64,000 nt of DNA from Methanosarcina sp. DH2 (lineage in GTDB: Archaea > Halobacteriota > Methanosarcinia > Methanosarcinales > Methanosarcinaceae), in NCBI RefSeq assembly GCF_020804225.1, contig NZ_WJBI01000005.1, forward strand, positions 195,623 through 259,622. Direction: 5' to 3'. The translations under genes and the position numbers were made by a program. The notes below the pieces were generated by a model. That model was not told where the DNA came from. It made no database searches and saw only the letters and a list, made by a program, of their open reading frames with translations. Below, in pieces: positions 48,484 to 57,373 of this stretch (position 1 is its first letter; each line of letters begins with the position of its first letter).

Positions 48484-48546
48484 TTCATGAAGCTAGTCAA
48501 TAAACCAGCTTCATGGAGCCGGAATTAATAATGTTGGCTTATACTA
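48484..48546 (-). terminator. hairpin after HEAT gene 2
   Basis: Minus strand: catgaagctgg / ctagcttcatg with a short loop (about 48487-48515), then an oligo-T run within 30 bp. About 60 bp around it are almost identical to the hairpin after polB (51006-51068), including 'ccggaattaataatgttgg'. Confidence 0.65.
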
Positions 48547-48582
48547 TTTACTTTGAAACCTAACTCATTTATAGATTAATTT

Positions 48583-50865
48583 TCAATGAGCTATTTTAAC
48601 TAGTATAGTAGTTGCAAAATTAATCAGTGAAATTGCTGCTGAGAATCTTTGAAGTATTCTATCATATTTTGATTGTTTAAACTCGTCAACCCTTTCAGAA
48701 TATTCTTTATATAGTTCATAGTTATCTTTAGAAGATTCATATACTAAAATTTTGATCTCTTCCAAGCGTTTGAAAATATCATTGTTTAAACCATTTAGCT
48801 TCTCAGCCTGTATGGAATCCAATTTTTCGATAGAGATTGTATTTAGGCCTTCTATCTTACTCAGTTTTTCCAATTCCTCTTTTATGGATTTGAGATTTGA
48901 TATAACATCAGCCGAATTCAGTTTGATTTTTGAAATATCAAAGCTTATGCAACTCAACTTATCTTTAATGTAAATAATTTCACCGAAGATGAGGTCAAAT
49001 TTTTGAAATTTTTCATCTAACTTTTGGTCTAATTCTTGCTCTGAAACTACTCTCACAGTGGGGATTGATCCAATCACATAGCTCATAGTCTCAAGCTGCT
49101 TCATAAGATTTGTTTCATGCCTCATTGCTTCAATCTTGTTTAGAAAATACTCATTTTCGGGAAAGTCTTTAACTTTAATTTTTAAAATACAAGCAATGTC
49201 TTCTACTTTTTGCGCTACTTCTTCTTGACTACCACCAATTTCCCATTTCTGAACTTCCTTACTGACAGCGCAAGCAATTTCTTCCTTAGCAGTTCCTTTC
49301 GATTCCTTGCAAGCTATCTTTGCTTTATTTTGAATTTCTTCGAGAAGCTCTTTTAGATTTCTGTCAAGAATAGGCAGCCCTTTTTTCATAGCTATTGTTG
49401 CAAAAGGTGCTAATTCTTCAGCATCTTTCATCAGTTCTTCTGCACGATCACAATGTCTTCTATAAAAATTAAGCTGACTTTTCTTTATCTCCAAGTCTAG
49501 ATTCTCCAAATTCTGGACTTCTTTTAATGCTTCTGAGAGGTTTTCAACAACTTCAAAGAGCAATTCTTTGCTTTTTGAACTGCCAACGGCATATTTAGCT
49601 TCTGCCAGATATTTGTCAACTTCTTCTTTTGCCTCCTGCTTTTTGAAAATTATTGTATGGAATGAACGATAAAAAGGAAGGCAAAACTGAGCTGGATTAA
49701 CCCAGCTTTTATTTGATTCTTGTGCTGACTTTTCGAAAAACTCAATAGCTTTTTCCAATTCATTCTTGTAATCTTCTTTATTTTCTGACTGGGAAGCCTT
49801 AAAGATAGAAACTTTTCCAAGAGAGTGATTCGTATAGGTTCGCACCTCCCAGTCTTCGTCATTAGTCAATTTATATAAGTCGTTACACGCCTGTTGTTTA
49901 TCCGGCATGTGGGAAAATGCAGAACCAAAAGCAATGGCGGCTCTAGACCTCACATCACTGTTTTCATCACAAATTAATCTATGTAAGTCGTTCCACGCCT
50001 GTTGCTTATCCGGCACGTGGAAAAATGCAGAGCTAAGAGCATTGGCAGCCCCAGACCTCACATAACTATTTTCATCAGTAGTCAATTTATGTAAGTCGTT
50101 CCAAGCCTGTTGTTTATCCGGCATGTGGGAAAATGCAAAACCAAAAGCAATGGCGGCTCTAGATCTCACATAACTGTTTTCATCAGTAGTCAATTTATGT
50201 AAGTCGTTCCACGTCTGTTGCTTATCCGACATGTGGTAAAATGCAAAACCAAGAGCATTGGCAGCCCCAGACCTCACATAACTATTTTCATCAGTAGTCA
50301 ATTTATGTAAGTCGTTCCACGCCTGTTGCTTATCCGGCATATGGGAAAATGCAGAACCAAGAGCAATGGCGGTCCAAAATCTAATATTTCTGTCTTCATC
50401 ATTAGTCAATTTATGTAAGTCGTTCCATGCCTGTTGTTTATCCGGCATGTGGGGAAACGCGGAACCAAGGGCTTCGGCGGCCCTAGGCCTCACGTTACTG
50501 TTTTCATCAGTGGTCAATTTACGTAAGTCGTTCCACGCCTGTTGCTTATCCGGCACGTGGAAATATGCAGAACCAAGAGCATCAGAAACCCTATATCTCA
50601 CATACCAGTATTCATCATTAGTCAATTTATGTAAGTCGTTCCACGCCTGTTGCTTATCCGGCACGTGGAAATATGCAAAACCAAGAGCTTCAGCAGCGTC
50701 AGATCTTACACGACCGTCTTCATCAGTTGTCAATTTATGTAAGTTATTCCATGCCTGTTGCTTATCTGGCAACGATGAAAATTTATTTCTTAACTTATCC
50801 AATGCCTCGTTACATTCTTCCCACTTATTAAAATATTGGTTGTGAATTTTCTCTTGATCTATCAA
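48583..50865 (-). CDS. HEAT-repeat protein 2 (9 repeats), casposon cargo
   Basis: 760 residues from a TTG (MIDQEKIHNQYFNKWEE). Nine 36-residue repeats (PDKQQAWNDLHKLTTDENSYV type; one has SDKQQTW, the last DKQQACNDLYKL) fill residues about 30-360. The shared helical domain follows (FCLPFYRSFHTIIFKKQEA; PILDRNLKELLEEIQ), then a predicted coiled-coil region (about 560-730) and a hydrophobic end (FSAAISLINFATTILVKIAH). Several repeats are nearly identical in DNA, so recent expansion or conversion is likely. Leader and mini-ORF as in the sister genes. Confidence 0.82.
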   Translation of the reverse strand: MIDQEKIHNQYFNKWEECNEALDKLRNKFSSLPDKQQAWNNLHKLTTDEDGRVRSDAAEALGFAYFHVPDKQQAWNDLHKLTNDEYWYVRYRVSDALGSAYFHVPDKQQAWNDLRKLTTDENSNVRPRAAEALGSAFPHMPDKQQAWNDLHKLTNDEDRNIRFWTAIALGSAFSHMPDKQQAWNDLHKLTTDENSYVRSGAANALGFAFYHMSDKQQTWNDLHKLTTDENSYVRSRAAIAFGFAFSHMPDKQQAWNDLHKLTTDENSYVRSGAANALSSAFFHVPDKQQAWNDLHRLICDENSDVRSRAAIAFGSAFSHMPDKQQACNDLYKLTNDEDWEVRTYTNHSLGKVSIFKASQSENKEDYKNELEKAIEFFEKSAQESNKSWVNPAQFCLPFYRSFHTIIFKKQEAKEEVDKYLAEAKYAVGSSKSKELLFEVVENLSEALKEVQNLENLDLEIKKSQLNFYRRHCDRAEELMKDAEELAPFATIAMKKGLPILDRNLKELLEEIQNKAKIACKESKGTAKEEIACAVSKEVQKWEIGGSQEEVAQKVEDIACILKIKVKDFPENEYFLNKIEAMRHETNLMKQLETMSYVIGSIPTVRVVSEQELDQKLDEKFQKFDLIFGEIIYIKDKLSCISFDISKIKLNSADVISNLKSIKEELEKLSKIEGLNTISIEKLDSIQAEKLNGLNNDIFKRLEEIKILVYESSKDNYELYKEYSERVDEFKQSKYDRILQRFSAAISLINFATTILVKIAH

Positions 50866-50919
50866 CTGCCCAACACCATGAGTTTCGATAAAACTTAATA
50901 TTTAAAACTTTTTCTTTTT

Positions 50920-50980
50920 GGTTGTTGTTTAACTTGAGTGTTGTTTAACTTGAGTGTTGTATAACTTGGTTGTTTAACTC
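50920..50980 (-). promoter_or_regulatory. TTAAACAACA boxes before HEAT gene 2
   Basis: Four units on the minus strand (one reads ttatacaaca), 11-16 bp apart, next to 'caaaaagaaa' and the start region. Same arrangement as the other three HEAT genes. Confidence 0.75.
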
Positions 50981-51005
50981 AAAAAAACCCGAATTTTCCC
51001 TGATG

Positions 51006-51068
51006 TATTCATGAAGCTAGTCAATAAACCAGCTTCATGGGACCGGAATTAATAATGTTGGCTTATAT
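51006..51068 (-). terminator. hairpin after polB
   Basis: Minus strand: catgaagct gg tttatt gac tagcttcatg (about 51009-51038), 10 bp after the polB stop. A run of seven T follows about 25 bp on. It is nearly identical to the hairpin at 48484 and related to 42773 after the polB relic. It probably ends the core operon before the HEAT 2 promoter. Confidence 0.65.
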
Positions 51069-51076
51069 TCACACAT

Positions 51077-53761
51077 TCAAGAGTAATAATATTTTAGAAT
51101 TTTTTTCACATTTTTGGAATTAAAATTTAACTTTCCCTCCCTCGCTTTTTTCTTTAGATAATTTAATCCATTTTTGGACTCGATTCCTATTTTTCTGGCT
51201 TCTTCAGGGGTTAAAGCCAAAATAATGTTCTTTATCTTTTCTTCATCAATGAAAAGCTGCGGCTTTTCTACACCCAAAGGCTGGTCCTCAATATTGTTTG
51301 CTTCCTTTCCAATGTAAATCAAGCCGTCAGCTCGAATGTGTTTTCTCTCTAAAACTCCAATATCGCCCTCAAACTTGTTTTCAAGATGATCAATATACTG
51401 CAAAATTGTTCTACTCAGCGGTTTAAAATACTTAGATCCTTCTTTGGTTTCTCCAGTTTCATAATCAATGAATGGTTCGTAGACTATCTTCTGGTAATCC
51501 TTTGTAAACGGAGCCAGAGGCTTGACGGCCTTACCGTTTTCAATAATTGCCTGAAATGCTACAAGGAAAAAGTTAAAAGGCTTTATCTGCTCTTTCCAGT
51601 CTTTCCCTTTATTCAGCTTCTTGAACCTGTTCAATAGATTGGAAGTAGCAACTACAAGCTGAGAAATTGCATAAAAGTTAGAATATTTCTCCTCAATATC
51701 CCTTTCAGTAATCAGCCCATAATGCAGTTTAAGAATATCTTCCCATATTTCAGCCTGCCAATCCTCAATTGATTTAGGAAAAGGATTTGTCAAGTGTCCT
51801 AGCCCATGAAGCTTGTAAGATCGTTCATCTTCCATAAATTTGATTTTTTCATTTTCATAAGTATACAGAGCATATCTTTTCGAGGAAATTCCATAAAACC
51901 AGAGGTTTTCTTTTTCAGGTTTAAGTAGAGGAATATCCAAGTTATAGGGATTAAGAGGTTGAAAGAACTCTGAAAGTTCCTTAGCTCTTTCAGGAGGCAC
52001 AAACACAGAATCAGTATCCGTGTAAGCGTGGATAACTCCAAGCTCTTTTAACCTGGCTTCAGCCATGGTTAAGAAAAGCCTGGCTCCTGAGGTAATCATA
52101 GCACCAAGGAGAGGATGAAAATACTTGCCAGGCTCCTCAAACCTGTTTTCTCCTGTCACAAAACTCTCAAGCCCATAAACTTCAATTTTACTTTTCTTAT
52201 CTTCTGGGTTAAGCTCAATGAATATTCCATAGCCGAGAGCATTAACAAGGATCTTCATAGCCTGAGCTCTGCTTGATAACTGCTGAAATTCAGGTTCCTT
52301 TTTATCAATCTTCTTTAACTGTCCTTTGATCTTTTGTCTTTCTTCTACAAGTACCTGGATAACGTTGTCTTTTTCAGGATCAATATCAATTCCAAGAATC
52401 TTTGTTTTCTTTAATCCCTTCTGTATCCCTTTAGGAATGAATTTCACAGCCTCTATGATCTTTGGAACCTTACCAGTAAGGAGGTATGAACCTATAACAT
52501 CAGGTAAAGAATAGCACATCTCAGAACTGGAACTCAGATAATTGATTCCTACATTAAGTCCTGTGTTGTCTTCTTTGAAATCCATCCTAGTAGGTAGAAT
52601 ATCTTCGTCAGGCTGAATTTTAACCATAACATTAAGCAATTTCCATATGTCCTGGTTCTGAAGATCTGAAAGCTTCAGGCTTGAAAGGAACTCCTTAATT
52701 TCCTCCGTAACGTCCTTAATTTCCAGACTTTCAGCTATTATATATTCCCAGATTCCCATTAACATAATAACTGTAGGATACATGCTTGTAAAATCAAGAA
52801 CTGTAACCTTTGTGGGTACTTTCCTGATTTTACACTCTGTTCTTCCTCCATAATAGGAAGACATTATATGTCCAATGACTTCATCTGGAAAATTTGGATT
52901 CATTTCCAGGAACGGTTTTACTCCTAACTGCTCAAGAGCATGTTTTCCAATGGAAGCTTCACTATAAATTTTCGTTGGAGGTATGCGAATCTGATAAACC
53001 TTGAGTTCCTTAATTAGTGCCTCATATACTTCATAGGTAGCGTCAACATCAGTAATGTTGTAATCAATGTACTTTTCAGTAACCTTTCCATGTTTAACTC
53101 CCTTCATCTTCTGAGTAGGAGTGTTAAGCATCTTTGCTGCTTGCTCAAGGGAAATGTGCCTGGTTTCTTTTTTCTGAAGGAGAACTTCAGCTATTTTTTG
53201 GACGTCCAGAAAATAACCTGAGAAATAATTCTCTCCTTTGTTTTGCTTGGTAGTTGTGAATCTGAAACTGTAGGCATCTCCAAGCTTTTTAATTACTATA
53301 GGTGGGTTGAAAGGGTCATCTGAGAGGGTAAGGGTAAAGCCTCCCCTGTTTCTACCTTTTGAATCTCCTGATCTCTTTGCTAGCCTGCTTAAGTCAAAGG
53401 CCAGATTAAATCCAACACAGAGGGTTTTAAGCCTAAAGATTTCAGGATAAAAAACATCGTCTACAAACTCGTCCAGGGAATACAGGCTTATATCATGTTT
53501 TCTTGCATACTTTTCTACGGTTTTTATTTCCTTTTCACTCAAGTTTGTTGGATCATAGAACAAACCCTCAAACTGAAAATAGCCGTTATGGAAGATCTGA
53601 AAAGATCCAATTGTGAGGTTTTGTTTCTGATCTGTAATAGTTTCCGTATCAAAAACCAGTAACCTTGAATGCATTAAAGGATCTCTGAGGATTTTAAAAC
53701 TCCATTTTGCTTTAGGCTTTCCTGGTTTACGAGTGAAGGGGCGAACTGCAATTTTGGGCAT
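51077..53761 (-). CDS. polB: family B DNA polymerase of the casposon
   Basis: 894 residues with all catalytic motifs: exonuclease I FDTETI (about 37), exo II GFNLAFDLSRL (about 118), exo III YNITDVDATYEVYE (about 233), polymerase motif A LDFTSMYPTV (about 322), motif B KILVNALGYG (about 512) and motif C AYTDTDSVF (about 596). It is the replicative enzyme expected to copy the element. Its gene overlaps the HNH gene by 35 bp and is the last of a five-gene leftward operon. The C-terminal 230 residues occur again as a relic at 42064. A hairpin follows the stop. Confidence 0.95.
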   Translation of the reverse strand: MPKIAVRPFTRKPGKPKAKWSFKILRDPLMHSRLLVFDTETITDQKQNLTIGSFQIFHNGYFQFEGLFYDPTNLSEKEIKTVEKYARKHDISLYSLDEFVDDVFYPEIFRLKTLCVGFNLAFDLSRLAKRSGDSKGRNRGGFTLTLSDDPFNPPIVIKKLGDAYSFRFTTTKQNKGENYFSGYFLDVQKIAEVLLQKKETRHISLEQAAKMLNTPTQKMKGVKHGKVTEKYIDYNITDVDATYEVYEALIKELKVYQIRIPPTKIYSEASIGKHALEQLGVKPFLEMNPNFPDEVIGHIMSSYYGGRTECKIRKVPTKVTVLDFTSMYPTVIMLMGIWEYIIAESLEIKDVTEEIKEFLSSLKLSDLQNQDIWKLLNVMVKIQPDEDILPTRMDFKEDNTGLNVGINYLSSSSEMCYSLPDVIGSYLLTGKVPKIIEAVKFIPKGIQKGLKKTKILGIDIDPEKDNVIQVLVEERQKIKGQLKKIDKKEPEFQQLSSRAQAMKILVNALGYGIFIELNPEDKKSKIEVYGLESFVTGENRFEEPGKYFHPLLGAMITSGARLFLTMAEARLKELGVIHAYTDTDSVFVPPERAKELSEFFQPLNPYNLDIPLLKPEKENLWFYGISSKRYALYTYENEKIKFMEDERSYKLHGLGHLTNPFPKSIEDWQAEIWEDILKLHYGLITERDIEEKYSNFYAISQLVVATSNLLNRFKKLNKGKDWKEQIKPFNFFLVAFQAIIENGKAVKPLAPFTKDYQKIVYEPFIDYETGETKEGSKYFKPLSRTILQYIDHLENKFEGDIGVLERKHIRADGLIYIGKEANNIEDQPLGVEKPQLFIDEEKIKNIILALTPEEARKIGIESKNGLNYLKKKAREGKLNFNSKNVKKILKYYYS

Positions 53762-54086
53762 AGTCTATCAGCTCATGACCAAGTTTGATTAACTGTTTTC
53801 CAATTTCCCTTAGATATGCTCCGACGCTTATCAGCTGAAAAGCTACCTTTTCCAGATACGAGGCATTTTTTGACCTGGATTTTCGAGGTACTTTATTTTG
53901 TTCAGCTGTAATTATGGCATGGCAATTTTTGCAAAGAGTTGTTACAAGGTCAGAATTACTTCTCCCGAAGATATGATGTTCCTCAAATTCCTCATGATCA
54001 AATTCCCAACAAATATTGCAATGAAGATCTGACTCTTCATTTTGCTTATTTTCCGTTATATTTTTTTGATTAGTTTCTTTGCTCAT
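53727..54086 (-). CDS. HNH endonuclease of the casposon
   Basis: 119 residues: a charged N-terminus (about 20), then a zinc HNH core CNICWEFDHEEFEEHHIFGR...LCKNCHAIIT shown by its key residues CxxC, EEHHIFGR and CxxCHAIIT, then a helical tail. EHH and NCH keep the catalytic and metal histidines. Many casposons carry an HNH nuclease of unknown function, probably nicking or resolving during replication. It overlaps the upstream 67-residue gene by 4 bp (ATGA) and polB by 35 bp. Confidence 0.88.
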   Translation of the reverse strand: MSKETNQKNITENKQNEESDLHCNICWEFDHEEFEEHHIFGRSNSDLVTTLCKNCHAIITAEQNKVPRKSRSKNASYLEKVAFQLISVGAYLREIGKQLIKLGHELIDYAQNCSSPLHS

Positions 54087-54286
54087 TTGGCTCGCTTCCT
54101 ATTGTTTGTAATTTTGGCATAGCAGTTTTTACACAGTAACTCTTTCCTTTCGGAACCTGCTCTTGTAAAAATTTGATGTTTTTCCAATACAACTGAACCC
54201 TCTCTTCCACACATTCTACAACGAGGGACAGCTTTTCCATTCCTAATGTCCTCTTTTAAACATTTTTGATAGGTTTCTTTATCCAT
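54083..54286 (-). CDS. HNH-like zinc protein, apparently inactive paralogue
   Basis: 67 residues: CRMCGREGSVVLEKHQIFTRAGS...LLCKNCYAKIT. It is a clear sibling of the next gene (CxxC, xEKHQIF against EEHHIF, CKNCYAKIT against CKNCHAIIT), but the two histidines that do chemistry and bind the metal ion are Gln and Tyr here. The zinc cysteines stay. It probably kept structure or DNA binding and lost cutting. It overlaps the HNH gene by 4 bp, so both are likely made in similar amounts. Confidence 0.8.
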   Translation of the reverse strand: MDKETYQKCLKEDIRNGKAVPRCRMCGREGSVVLEKHQIFTRAGSERKELLCKNCYAKITNNRKRAK

Positions 54287-54297
54287 GGTTTCACCTC

Positions 54298-54936
54298 TTA
54301 GTCCTGGTAAATTTCCAAAAATTCTGGCTCCTCCTGTGCTTCCATTATCTCATAGAGAGCTTGAAGATCTGTCTCAAAATGATGAGTTTTGCCTTTAGCA
54401 TCTACTATCTGAATATCTTTGAATTTGTCAAGGACAGAAGGATCATTGTTTTTTACAGCTTTCTGAACACAGGCAAAATACTCTCCGATCAAAGACCTAT
54501 CCTTAGAACTGGCTGTGATAATCGTTTTTTGCCCTTCTGTGGAGTAGATCAACATTCCAATCTGGATGGAATCTGAAGCTGTAACTTTCCAATTTGCTCC
54601 TGATTTGTACAGATTCTTTCCAAGATGCTTGAGTGCAAATTCTGTTCTTAAGCCCATTTTTTCAAGCACAGAAGTAAGATTTCCATCCTTCCTCATTTCT
54701 CTCAAAACTTGGATAGCTAGGTTTCTATCTCTCTTGTCCTGAGCTGAAAGACTATCCCATGCACGATTACTCAACTCATAGTCTGATATCCGAGTTTTTC
54801 TAAGCTGACTCAGGCTTCTGTCAGGAAAGTACTCATGTTTCCTGATGATTTCTTTAGCATACTTGGAATCTCTGGGCTGTGCTTTCTTCCATTCGCCATA
54901 AGTTCTATAGTCTTTGGAAAATCGTGGCCTGCTCAC
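54298..54936 (-). CDS. casposon core protein of unknown function
   Basis: 212 residues, no recognised domain. Basic N-terminus with 'YRTYGEWKKAQPRDSKYAKE', then a helical region (AQDKRDRNLAIQVLREMRKD), and a beta-containing C-terminal half (NWKVTASDSIQIGMLIYSTE, KTIITASSKDRSLI) that ends acidic. GTG start overlaps the stop of the 46-residue ribbon-helix-helix gene (GTGA), so it is translationally coupled. Placement inside the polymerase operon suggests a replication or packaging-like accessory; DNA binding is plausible from the basic start. Confidence 0.8.
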   Translation of the reverse strand: MSRPRFSKDYRTYGEWKKAQPRDSKYAKEIIRKHEYFPDRSLSQLRKTRISDYELSNRAWDSLSAQDKRDRNLAIQVLREMRKDGNLTSVLEKMGLRTEFALKHLGKNLYKSGANWKVTASDSIQIGMLIYSTEGQKTIITASSKDRSLIGEYFACVQKAVKNNDPSVLDKFKDIQIVDAKGKTHHFETDLQALYEIMEAQEEPEFLEIYQD

Positions 54937-55073
54937 TTGTCAGCCTCCATCATTCTTATGAAAGCTGTTCTCATAACTTCAGCTTGAGAGCATCCAAATT
55001 CTTTCGACTTCTTTTCCAGTTTCTCCTTGAGGTAAAAGGGTAAACTGACTAATAATCGGATTTTTTTTGCCAT
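54933..55073 (-). CDS. 46-aa ribbon-helix-helix (CopG-like) regulator
   Basis: ATG at 55073, TGA at 54935. It reads MAKKIRLLVSLPFYLKEKLE, then KKSKEFGCSQAEVMRTAFIRM and MEADK. A short basic beta strand (KKIRLLVSLP) is followed by two helices with the turn 'FGCSQAEVMRTA': this is the ribbon-helix-helix fold of CopG/Arc repressors. It is the first gene of the leftward operon and probably represses it (and perhaps cas1) by binding the divergent region 55074-55208. It overlaps the next start by 4 bp. Confidence 0.8.
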   Translation of the reverse strand: MAKKIRLLVSLPFYLKEKLEKKSKEFGCSQAEVMRTAFIRMMEADK

Positions 55074-55208
55074 GTATCATAAAATATGACCAGTTTTTAT
55101 ATAGGTATTTGATAGCTATTTTGATAGCAAAAGTGATATATCTAATTAAAATAAGTAATAGTATCTGAGAAAAAAGTGATGCAAACTTTTGATACAACAT
55201 AATTTGAC
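55074..55208. promoter_or_regulatory. divergent promoter/operator of the casposon core
   Basis: 135 bp between the two core operons. A leftward start (ATG 55073) and a rightward start (ATG 55209) flank it. It contains a TATA-like ttttatata (about 55096) and repeated TGATA/TATCA motifs: gtatca near 55074, ttgatagc twice (about 55110-55128), gtgatatatc, and tgatacaa near 55189. Two of these form inverted half-sites at the edges. This is the natural place for the ribbon-helix-helix protein to bind. Confidence 0.6.
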
Positions 55209-56150
55209 ATGGATGGTAACATGAAGAAAAACAACATGGATTTTGAGACTACCGTTCTTGATTATTTGTCACGGCATCTCTATGAAAGGAGGGAGCGACT
55301 TATAGAGTATCTTATGAAGAGTCATCCTGATGACACAGGATATAGCGAAGCGAGCATTAATCGAAAACTAGCAAACATGCGTAAGAATAATTTGATCTTA
55401 ATTGAGAGAGATCCTGATGTCCTAGCACTATATGGAATTAAAAAAGAGGCTGAAAATGCATCTTATATAATTGATAAGAGTGCTGGGGAGATATTAAAAC
55501 ACCTTAATTATGTTTTTAAGAAATATGAAACAGGGGAAATTATTGATAAAAAAGTATCATTAAAAGACATGTCAAAATACGGTATGACATCATTTTTGAG
55601 TTCAAGTCATCTTAATATCATGGTATCAGATTTGGATAAAGAAGACGATGGTTTAATAAATATTCTACTTGAAATTCTATATCATCAGATCATAAATAAG
55701 GGAAACAAACCAGACAATAAAGAAATATTTTTGGAGAACTTAAGGAACCTGTTGAGCAAATATCCAGAAGAGCATGAAAAATACACAATGATAAGACGCC
55801 GCGTTATCAGACTTCTTGGTTATTACAATGATAAGGCTGTCCTTAAGCAGTTGAAAGCCGATATAGAAGCAGGTAGATTATCGGAAACTAAAGAAGATTA
55901 TTGGGACAGGTTCACAGCTAGGGTCATTGAGGATGGGAGAACAGAACTTTTCGATCTCGAAATTTACCTGAGAAAAGAAGGAAACACAGAAGCAGCCGAT
56001 ACTCTTGTTGAAATTAGAAATCAAGCATTTGCTAAAGCTAGAAATTCCAAAGATTCTGATTTACCTTGGGAGGCTGCGGTTAGTAGTACGCTACCTGTAG
56101 ATAAAAAATTACCAAAAGTAATAACAAAGTTAAATGAGGCCTTAAAATGA
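55209..56150 (+). CDS. winged-helix casposon protein preceding cas1
   Basis: 313 residues. The first 80 look like a winged helix (TTVLDYLSRHLYERRERLIEYL, SEASINRKLANMRKNNLI, IERDPDVLALYGI). The rest is all-helical (DLDKEDDGLINILLEILY, MIRRRVIRLLGYYNDKAVL). Its last 4 bp overlap the ATG of cas1, so the two proteins are coupled. Comparable genes with a DNA-binding domain stand next to cas1 in other casposons. A role in recognising the element ends or regulating cas1 is inference. Met5 (55221) is an alternative start. Confidence 0.75.
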   Translation: MDGNMKKNNMDFETTVLDYLSRHLYERRERLIEYLMKSHPDDTGYSEASINRKLANMRKNNLILIERDPDVLALYGIKKEAENASYIIDKSAGEILKHLNYVFKKYETGEIIDKKVSLKDMSKYGMTSFLSSSHLNIMVSDLDKEDDGLINILLEILYHQIINKGNKPDNKEIFLENLRNLLSKYPEEHEKYTMIRRRVIRLLGYYNDKAVLKQLKADIEAGRLSETKEDYWDRFTARVIEDGRTELFDLEIYLRKEGNTEAADTLVEIRNQAFAKARNSKDSDLPWEAAVSSTLPVDKKLPKVITKLNEALK

Positions 56151-57373
56151 GGTCGCTTCTTCTCAATGGTCATGGCATAGATATGCGTGTTGATGGGGGT
56201 AAGCTTCACATTAAAGAGGGTAGATCCTCGCCAGATGAAGAACCTGAAGAATATGTATTTGCTCCAAAAAGGATAGATATTGACAGCATTGTGATTTATG
56301 GGAGAAAAGGGAACCTTACTTTAGATGCTATTCGATGGCTGATTAAGCACAATGTCCAGATTTCTATCTTAGATTGGAATGGTAAGCTTTTGACAACAAT
56401 GCTTCCTCCTGAAAGTACCAATGTAAAAACAAAGTTTGCTCAGTACCACGCTTTCGAAGACCAGGAAAAACGGGTTGAGATAGCAAAAAAGTTCATCGAA
56501 GCCAAATTTAATAAATCTCAGGCAGTTCTTGACTACCTTAAATTAAGGTATCCAGAAGTTAATTTTGATGTTTCAGATGAACTCAAAAAATTAGAAAAAG
56601 TCAAAGCCGTTAAAGAAATTATGGGAGTTGAAGGGGGTTTGGCCTGGAGATACTGGAATGAGTTTTCAAAAACAATTCCAGAGAAGTATGAGTTTTGTTC
56701 AAGAATCGATCAATATAGAAGACCTATGGGTTCAGGAGATATGGTAAATACTATGCTCAATTATGGCTATGCTCTGCTTGAGTCTGAGTGCCTGAGAGCC
56801 ATAAATACTGTTGGGCTAGATCCTCATGTAGGGTTTTTACATGAAATGAATCCTAGCAAGAACAGCTTAGCCTATGACCTCCAGGAGCCTTTTAGATTCC
56901 TTGTTGATTTAGCTGTTATTAACCTGATTGAAAATAACGCAATGGATAAAAAAGACTTTATTATAACCGACAGTTATAATCTAAGGTTAAAGGGGTCTGG
57001 GGCCAAGAAAATAGTTAATGAGTTTTCTAACATGTTAAGCAAAAGTGTGGGTTATGGAGATAAGCAGACTACCTGGGGGTCTATCTTACTCTTAAAAACT
57101 AGAGAGTTAAGCCATTATTTAACAGGAAAAACCAAAAAACTTGATTTTGTTAATCCTGAATTTGGGGTTTTTAGGATTGATTCTCAAGAGATTAGGCAAA
57201 AAATCCTTAACATTTCTTATGTTGATTGGAAAAAACTAGGGTTTTCAAAGGGAACTTTACATTATATGAAACAAAATGCCACGTCAGATAAACCCTTCAC
57301 CCTTAACAACCATGTTTTGGAGAGAGTTAAAGCTTGGGAAAACTTAGTTTCGGGGGGCCAGGTTAAGGCTTAA
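56147..57373 (+). CDS. cas1: casposase (solo Cas1 integrase)
   Basis: 408 residues, longer than CRISPR Cas1. Catalytic set in place: Glu162 in GVEGGLAWRYW, His232 in GFLHEMNPS, Glu247 in LAYDLQEPFRFLVD. The last about 75 residues (DSQEIRQKILN, DWKKLGFSKGTLHYMKQ) form an extra helix-turn-helix typical of casposases. It inserts the excised or copied element into its target, making a 14-15 bp duplication. No cas2, no repeats and no other cas genes are present, so it is not a CRISPR system. A decayed copy lies at 39559. Confidence 0.95.
   Translation: MRSLLLNGHGIDMRVDGGKLHIKEGRSSPDEEPEEYVFAPKRIDIDSIVIYGRKGNLTLDAIRWLIKHNVQISILDWNGKLLTTMLPPESTNVKTKFAQYHAFEDQEKRVEIAKKFIEAKFNKSQAVLDYLKLRYPEVNFDVSDELKKLEKVKAVKEIMGVEGGLAWRYWNEFSKTIPEKYEFCSRIDQYRRPMGSGDMVNTMLNYGYALLESECLRAINTVGLDPHVGFLHEMNPSKNSLAYDLQEPFRFLVDLAVINLIENNAMDKKDFIITDSYNLRLKGSGAKKIVNEFSNMLSKSVGYGDKQTTWGSILLLKTRELSHYLTGKTKKLDFVNPEFGVFRIDSQEIRQKILNISYVDWKKLGFSKGTLHYMKQNATSDKPFTLNNHVLERVKAWENLVSGGQVKA

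Noticed and set aside
56147-57373. Cas1 as part of a CRISPR-Cas locus
   Set aside because: No Cas2, effector genes or repeat-spacer array in the window; PolB, TIRs and the C-terminal helix-turn-helix identify a casposase.
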